Shown in pieces: positions 58,836 to 64,000 of a DNA stretch of 64,000 bases; position 1 is the first letter of the stretch, and the number at the start of each line of letters is the position of its first letter. The notes beneath the pieces were generated by a model, which saw only the letters and a list, made by a program, of their open reading frames with translations, searched no databases and was not told the DNA's origin. The position numbers and the translations under genes were made by a program. Origin of the DNA: Vanilla planifolia (Eukaryota > Streptophyta > Magnoliopsida > Asparagales > Orchidaceae); assembly GCA_023846275.1 (NCBI GenBank), contig CM043875.1, positions 9,481,958 through 9,545,957 of the forward strand, in the 5' to 3' direction.

Positions 58836-59428
58836 CCAAAAGAGATCGACTCAGCCACCATTCCAAGAAGTCCTCTCCCAACAATTTCTAGAAGCCACGC
58901 CCCTACAGTCATTGCCAAGCTCTAACTCCAAGATTCGGCAACATGTGTCTAGATACAACAAGGCGCATACCAGTCCACATGTATACTGTGGAAGCTAAGT
59001 CTGTACTGCACAGTTACCTACCACAACTATCCTAAAACATCATATAGGGCCTATAGTATTCCGGTCCAATATGCCAATCCATGAAATATGCCAATCTATG
59101 AAATATGCCAACACTGAGTAAACTAACTCAATCCATGTTATTGCCATCCAAGCAACACAAACTGTACCAAAATTCTGACTATTCTGGTAGCACCCAAGTG
59201 TCACACTTCCTTCCAACTAATCCAGCTGCACTGAATTTATGGGTAATTTCCAACAGTTAATTTCAACTTGGCTACGTGATTTCTAAAAATCACCTTTTTC
59301 TCACTTCAGGAAATTTTTAAATTCAAAAAAATTCAATTTCCACCCTTTATCCATTTTCCGAAATTCGGAATAAATTTCCGAATAAAATTTAAATTCCACA
59401 TATATCCTTTTTCCGAAAATTCGGATTA

Positions 59429-59802
59429 ATTTCCGAATTAAATTTTCCTCTGCGCCGTTCGTCCGCGTCGAATCCCGCTGAACCGGTTTCGCTGCCGGTT
59501 CGAAAACCTCGCGCTGAAACGCGACACCGCCGAACCAAATTCCTTAATATAATTTCCGAATTAAATTTTTTCTCCGCGCCGTTCGTTCGCGCCGAATCCC
59601 GCTGAACCGAGTTTCGCTGCCGGTTCGGAAACCTCGCGCTGAACCGCGACACCGCCGAACCAAATTCCTTAATATAATTTCCGAATTAAATTTTTCCTCC
59701 ACGCCGTTCGTCAGCGTCGAATCCCGCTGAACTGGTTTTCGCTGCAGGTTCGGAAACCTCGCGCTGAACCGCGACACCGCCGAACCAAATTTCCCTAATA
59801 AT
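59429..59802. repeat. 124-125-bp tandem repeat, three copies, in G6
   Basis: Copies begin with ATTTCCGAATTAAATTTT at about 59429, 59553 and 59678. Each runs through GCGCCGTTCGT, GAATCCCGCTGAAC, CTCGCGCTGAA and CGCGACACCGCCGAACCAAAT. Copies differ by a few substitutions. The unit is GC-rich in its middle and AT-rich at its ends, and is not a multiple of three. It gives overlapping open frames on the minus strand that I do not consider coding. Confidence 0.92.
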
Positions 59803-60649
59803 CCGTTAATCGGTCGATGCTTAAATAAATATAATTACTAATAAATATTATATAAATACCATTAATTACTTAAATAATTTCGTAATTAATCTAACCCTTC
59901 TCCTTCCTCGGTCCGACGCCCGCGAACCCTAATCGACGCAATCGCCGACCAATTCCAATCCTTCCGTCGATTTCCGGCGAACGCGAACAAGGAGAAACAA
60001 AATCCGATGTTCGTACTATCCTAATGTTTCAATCATTAACTAAATTTTTCGGCAAAGTGGGCAATTTTCCAGAAAATCCAAAATTTGTAAAAGACACAAA
60101 TTAGCATTCAACTAAGTTCGATTTTTCATCCACATGCTTGTGTTCATTAAGCAAAATATTCCATGCTTTTAATTTCTACTAAATAACTAATTTAAATCTG
60201 AATTTCCTACCTTGTTCGCCAGCGACGGTGAAGCTCGCACGCGATCAACCGCAGCACCTCGCCGAACGAAACCGGTACCAAAATGCTCGCCTCTGTCCCG
60301 CGAACCTCCGGTTACCAAAAGCCCCTTGGAAGGCTGCCGGAAAGTACCACCGTTCGCCGCGAATACCTCGCCTCTAGCCGCCGTTCGAAACCCTAACAGC
60401 CGAACAGTTTAGGTTAAGTACCCGGCTTAAACCGATAATAACCCGTTAAGACCCATTAAGCGCCGGTTGACCTTCCAAAAGCGCCGCTTTACACCCGATC
60501 AGCCAGTTAATCTCCACCGCTGATCTCGCCCGTCCGATCCGCTTATCCGCGGCTTATCCAAACGCACGCGCAAACACACCTCAGCGAACCGCCCCGCCTT
60601 CGCTGAACCGCTTCGGTCCGGTTCACGCGCGGTAAAAACCAAATTCCTG

Positions 60650-60672
60650 TTTTTTTTTTTTTTTAAAAAAAA
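60650..60672. repeat. Poly-T/poly-A tract in G6
   Basis: A run of about 15 T followed by AAAAAAAAA forms a perfect short palindrome of homopolymers. It lies near the 5' end of the minus-oriented LTR. Its length may be uncertain. Confidence 0.75.
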
Positions 60673-60823
60673 ATCTTGGTGCTCCGAAAAATCCCCAGAA
60701 AATTTCAGAAATTCCAATAGCCTCTAATTGAGCTCCTGGCTCATCCTACTGTCGATCTGAAATCATCCAAGCCACAATTGAATTATTGAAGATTAAACAT
60801 ATAATATTTGACCGGGTATAACA

Positions 60824-60828
60824 TCATG
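60824..60828. repeat. Target-site duplication of G6, right copy
   Basis: TCATG immediately after the terminal ACA of G6. Confidence 0.9.
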
Positions 60829-61190
60829 CATCATCATGTTTATTTTATTTTTCTTAATAAAGAGGTTCCATCATATTTTACCACTAATTTAAGCCAAATT
60901 TCATAAGTCATTTCTAAATTCATAGCTCTATTAAGTTTGATAGTATTCAATATATAATGTAAAATATTTATGATCTTATCATTTAATTGCACTTTATATT
61001 TTTCACTATTATCCATTTCATAAAAAGCTTTAGGTACAAAAGCACATTGTGTATCTTTCTTAATAAAAAAAATCTAATAGAACTTGCATCAATTCTCACA
61101 TTTCTCTATCAATGGATTTTAAATGATTAGTCATCTTAGATTTCTAATAAAGATAATAATCTTCACAAAAAAGTGGTGCCCTATTGAAAG
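60829..61190 (-). pseudogene. gag: Copia gag N-terminal relic (element H), above G6
   Basis: Reading the minus strand down from about 61190: SFNRAPLFCEDYYLY-KSKMTN then HLKSIDREM-ELMQ matches the gag N-terminus (PPLFDGxNFxYWKxRMxxYLQSIDxDLW). Further down, AFVPKAFYEMDNSEKYKV and NLEMTYEIWLKL (usual AKEIWDKLE), then VKYDGTSLLRKIK (usual YEGTSQVKESKI) at about 60850-60930, lead to the insertion point at 60823. The order is continuous with the part below G6. Stops show decay. Confidence 0.75.
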
Positions 61191-61232
61191 ACACACCCGT
61201 TTGATATAATGAACGAGCTGATAACCCAAATT
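61191..61232 (-). other. Possible decayed primer-binding site of element H
   Basis: The minus strand reads TTTGGGTTATCAGCTC just upstream of the gag start, loosely like TGGTATCAGAGC. The expected minus-strand 5' LTR is not found beyond it; plus-oriented X-family sequence follows instead. Confidence 0.3.
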
Positions 61233-61860
61233 TTGAAAAAAGATCAAGTAATTAATCCGATTTCTGAAAATTAAGTGTAATTAATTATTGGCCATAAGGG
61301 TAATGACTTTCCAAGCAAACCAGGGGGTAGCCAACCCCGAAAAGGCTACCTTAGTCGTTTATGCTAACCTATAAAACAAACATTTCCAAGGTCTACTTGA
61401 CCATGTAGGACTAAAATTCCATCTTGCTTTTGTGTGTGCTTTTTCAAATTATGGGAGGAACTGCGGCTATCTAATCATGCAATTTTGTGATCAAACAATC
61501 TTGACCTTATCCACTTTTTTATAATACCTTATTTTATCCTTCATTTGATCGTGCTATTTTGCCATCACATGATCCTCATTTATTTCATATGTAGGATCTA
61601 AATCCACTCGTCTAATCACGTTTCAAATCTAACGACCTAAATCAATTTCATATCTATAAATAGTGATAGCTTACTATCATCCATCTGATCACGTAGTTTT
61701 TTGTGACCAAACGATCATGAATCATTCCAATTGAACTGATCTAGTTATTTTCTTTTTTTAAACCATAACAAGCTTTCTTTTCTTTGTTTTGTAAAAACAT
61801 GCAGTGGACATAAATTTTCTCAAAATTAATAAAACTTGCTTTGTCAAAACCTTTTCAAAA
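61233..61860 (+). mobile_element. X3: copia LTR fragment, plus orientation
   Basis: This is the reverse complement of 54720-55350 in X2: GGTAGCC...AAAGGCTACCTTAGTC, CCTATAAAACAAACATTT, GATCCTCATTTATTTCATATGTAGGATCTAAATCC and the AACCATGATCA-like blocks match in inverted order. The LTR start and end are missing, so it is a fragment. The right limit, after GCAGTGGACATAAATT at about 61803, is approximate. Confidence 0.65.
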
Positions 61861-62971
61861 TTTGACAAAGAGAAATAAAAAAACTTTTCTTGTAAAATTA
61901 TGTTAAAAATTATGTTACATTTCTAATTAAGTTCATACAACTTTAAATAATTAAGTTCTTAACAAACATCATGATAAAAATTATGTTACATGTCTATTTC
62001 CTTTTTGTTTCAAATAATATAAAAGCTCAACATATTTAAATGGAAAATAAGCTTCTTCTATATCATTTCATCATATGCTAACCTTTATTATTTCTTAGCG
62101 ACCCAATTGTGTGCCTCATTTTGACCTAAAAATATTAAGAAAAAATGGGCTATGCCAATTGTTACTAGCTTAGTAACAAATGCATATACATATATGCAAG
62201 AAAAATAACATTTCGATTATCACAATCATGTGTCAATTGTAAGCACACGATATAGAAAGAGCATATGAATAAGCAACAAAATGTAAAGCAAATTTTCATA
62301 TAAAAGTATTTTAATTCTTTATCTTTTTTATAATCTTTATAAATTTGTTTATTTTCTTTATCTTTTCATCTTCTTAAAGATTGCCTTAGAGCAAAGTCAC
62401 TTCATAAAAGATCAAGAAAATTTATAAATATGTCATTTCATATAAATAGCTTGAATGAATGTCTCCATTAGCACAACTCCATAATTGTTATTTCATCATA
62501 ATAATTTTTACTTTGGACAACTATTCATTCTATCATCTTTTAAACTTTTTTTAACTTTTGTCATCCTTCACCAAATCATTTCCTCTTTCTTTTTACTTTT
62601 CTTCTCTCTTCATAATCTTATCTCTTTTTTTCTTTTATAATTATTATCACAAATAATAATTTACTTCTTTTTTTTATAAACATTATCAAACAAATATAAA
62701 AATAGACGAAGCTTGTAAGTAAAGAAATACAATATTATGCTCAAGCAATATGTGACAATCAAACATGTTATTAAGACTTTGCAATTCAAAAAGAATCAAT
62801 CATCCACAAGAGTTTCCCTTAAGTTTATCTCTTAAGGTTCTACATCTCTTGCAAGCAACATGAATCAACCATTCAACCATAAGAAAAAACATGCTCATAC
62901 AAACATCTTTAAGTTTTTTCAAATTTGCATTATTATTTGAGACTCTCTAACCTACAAACATCGATCAATTG
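61861..62971 (-). mobile_element. Tentative decayed gypsy LTR (G7) and AT-rich debris
   Basis: Near 61964 TGTTACATGTC and, from 62100, AAGAAAAAATGGGCTATGCC...CTAGCTTAGTAAC...TATGCAAGAAAAATAACA follow the order of 58350-58430 in G6 (GGAATGAGCTACGCCCAGTAGG...CTAGTAAA...CATGCAAGAGAAGGATAA). This suggests an old minus-oriented copy. The rest, to 62971, is AT-rich with no recognisable feature. Confidence 0.35.
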
Positions 62972-64000
62972 TGTTGTTGACTGCTGTTCATGATGCTTTA
63001 TTTGAAGATAACAAATTGTAATTATTTTTAATAATTTATTTAAGTGAAAATATCAAATATCATGAAGATCATTTTCTTTATAATGATAAACCACCAAAAT
63101 ATAAATATTTTGAATTTAATTTTAGATGCTTTAATTTTATTTTTATTGGAATGTTAAGCTTGATTGAAATTCGTCTTATAAAGTACAAATAAAATTTTAT
63201 TAAAATTAATCATCTTAAAAAATATTTAAATTTTTAATCTTTTAATCATCTTATCTTGATTATCTTAAGAATTATATTACTTTGATGATATTTGAAAATC
63301 TTCCTCCATTAATTTGTTTTAAAAAGTAAATTATAGTAATATTAATTAAATAGTAAAAAAATAATAAAATTTTTAATAATAGATAAAATAAGAATATAAA
63401 AACATAAATCTACTTTGATTATTGCCAACAAAATTAAATCATAAGTCTTAAGTCAAAGAATTACAAATTAACTCGTTTGCTATAGGATTTGGGTCAACAA
63501 ATCACTCTCAAGCCTTGACAATAATGTTATTAGATTGAGCCATTGCCTCTTGGATTCATCTATCAATTAAGCAAGAAACTGACAGTATGAGTCATCACCT
63601 CCTGAGTAAACCAGTGGGCAACCAATCCAAAGTAAAGGTTGTTTTATAACCACAAAAAAGTTCTTACAAACATATATCAATAGATCTAGTAAGAAATATG
63701 GAACTAAACTTAGTATACCTCGTGCACAAAAGTCTTCAGAATTTTGGAAATGTTATGAGCCATTCAATCACTCAAATTCATGATCCCAAGGTCATCAACT
63801 CTTCAATTATTTTTTAAGCATTAATTTAATCAGTCGTTCAATCACACAATTTTTTTCATTGCAGAGTCCTTATTTAATCCACACATAAGATTTAAATCTA
63901 GTTATCAAATCATGTTTTATATCTAACAATCATGACCTAATCTAATTTTTAAATAACACCAATTTAATCGTATCAATTTGAATGCATAATTTTTGCCATC
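62972..64000 (+). mobile_element. X4: copia LTR, plus orientation, running off the window
   Basis: It opens TGTTGTTGACTGCTG with TTTGAAGATAACAAATTG, the X-family start also found (inverted) at 55805. AATGTTAAGCTTGATTGAAAT at 63151 matches the reverse complement of 55560-55580. The region at 63590-63960 parallels 61310-61740 of X3 (ACCAGTGGGCAACC, TAAGATTTAAATCTAGTTATC, CATGTTTTATATCTAAC). The 3' end is beyond the window. Confidence 0.65.

Larger units (their letters stand above)
57691..60823 (-). mobile_element. G6: young gypsy solo LTR, 3.13 kb, GC-rich
   Basis: Its ends are TGTTACACCCC and GACCGGGTATAACA, near-perfect inverted repeats TGTTAYACCC/GGGTATAACA, flanked by identical TCATG duplications. 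The minus orientation is inferred because its left part, reverse-complemented, follows the 3' parts of G1 and G3: a GTAGGAGTAACATTG...GAGTCATGAACC...GGGAGATGGGATCC order, then GGGGTGTAACA. CpG is dense, especially at 59440-60650, unlike the older G copies. Contained tandem repeats are listed separately. There is no internal domain, so it is a product of LTR-LTR recombination. Open frames inside it (for example minus 58285-58650) arise from the GC-rich composition and show no protein features. Confidence 0.92.

Noticed and set aside
59389..59777. Overlapping minus-strand open frames with a repeated arginine-rich peptide
   Set aside because: These are translations of the 124-bp tandem repeat in different frames. 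The unit length is not a multiple of three, so they are not a repeat protein.
60212..60717. GC-rich open frames (plus 60212-60412, minus 60499-60717), and the CpG-rich stretch as a host gene promoter
   Set aside because: The stretch is inside solo LTR G6, bounded by TG/CA ends and a target duplication. The CpG density is explained by a young LTR.
1..64000. CRISPR array, bacterial operon, plasmid or phage content
   Set aside because: No regular spacer-repeat arrays, ribosome-binding sites or bacterial gene families. All coding traces are plant retrotransposon relics.

Overview
The window is AT-rich DNA from a flowering-plant nuclear genome, and I found no intact host gene in it. Every coding trace I recognise is a decayed LTR-retrotransposon: Ty1/copia elements of Sirevirus-like type and Ty3/gypsy elements of chromovirus-like (Tekay/Del) type. 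I also saw no rRNA, tRNA, CRISPR array or bacterial feature. A plant is indicated by the LTR types, by primer-binding sites complementary to plant initiator tRNA-Met, and by heavy loss of CpG. The long gypsy LTRs and abundant Sirevirus relics suggest a large genome, perhaps a monocot, but I cannot name the species.

Layout. 1-3.6 kb is unrecognised DNA with short tandem repeats and a CATG-rich block. 3.6-8.1 kb holds a gypsy integrase relic and pieces of gypsy and copia LTRs. 8.1-15.6 kb is mainly two solo gypsy LTRs (G2, minus; G3, plus). 15.6-20.0 kb is a minus-strand copia element (C) with 3' LTR, RNase H, RT, gag, primer-binding site and part of the 5' LTR. 20.0-37.6 kb is a three-deep nest: copia B contains copia A, and copia A contains gypsy G4, which still shows gag, protease, RT/RNase H and integrase. 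37.6-40.8 kb is a second C-type LTR split by another copia LTR (X1). 40.8-44.4 kb is unrecognised. 44.4-53.9 kb is the best-preserved copia element (F), cut between integrase and RT by solo gypsy LTR G5. 53.9-61.2 kb is a minus-strand copia element (H) whose gag is cut by G6, a young GC-rich solo gypsy LTR. 61.2-64 kb holds LTR fragments of the X family in the opposite orientation.

History. Element boundaries were set by TG...CA termini, polypurine tracts, primer-binding sites and target-site duplications. Three solo LTRs (G3, G5, G6) have identical 5-bp target duplications. The order of insertion can be read from which element interrupts which. All reverse transcriptases seen have damaged active sites and stop codons, so nothing here is autonomous. 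LTR family labels (A, B, C, D, E, F, G, H, X) are mine and local to this window. Boundaries marked approximate were judged by eye from pairwise similarity between copies.
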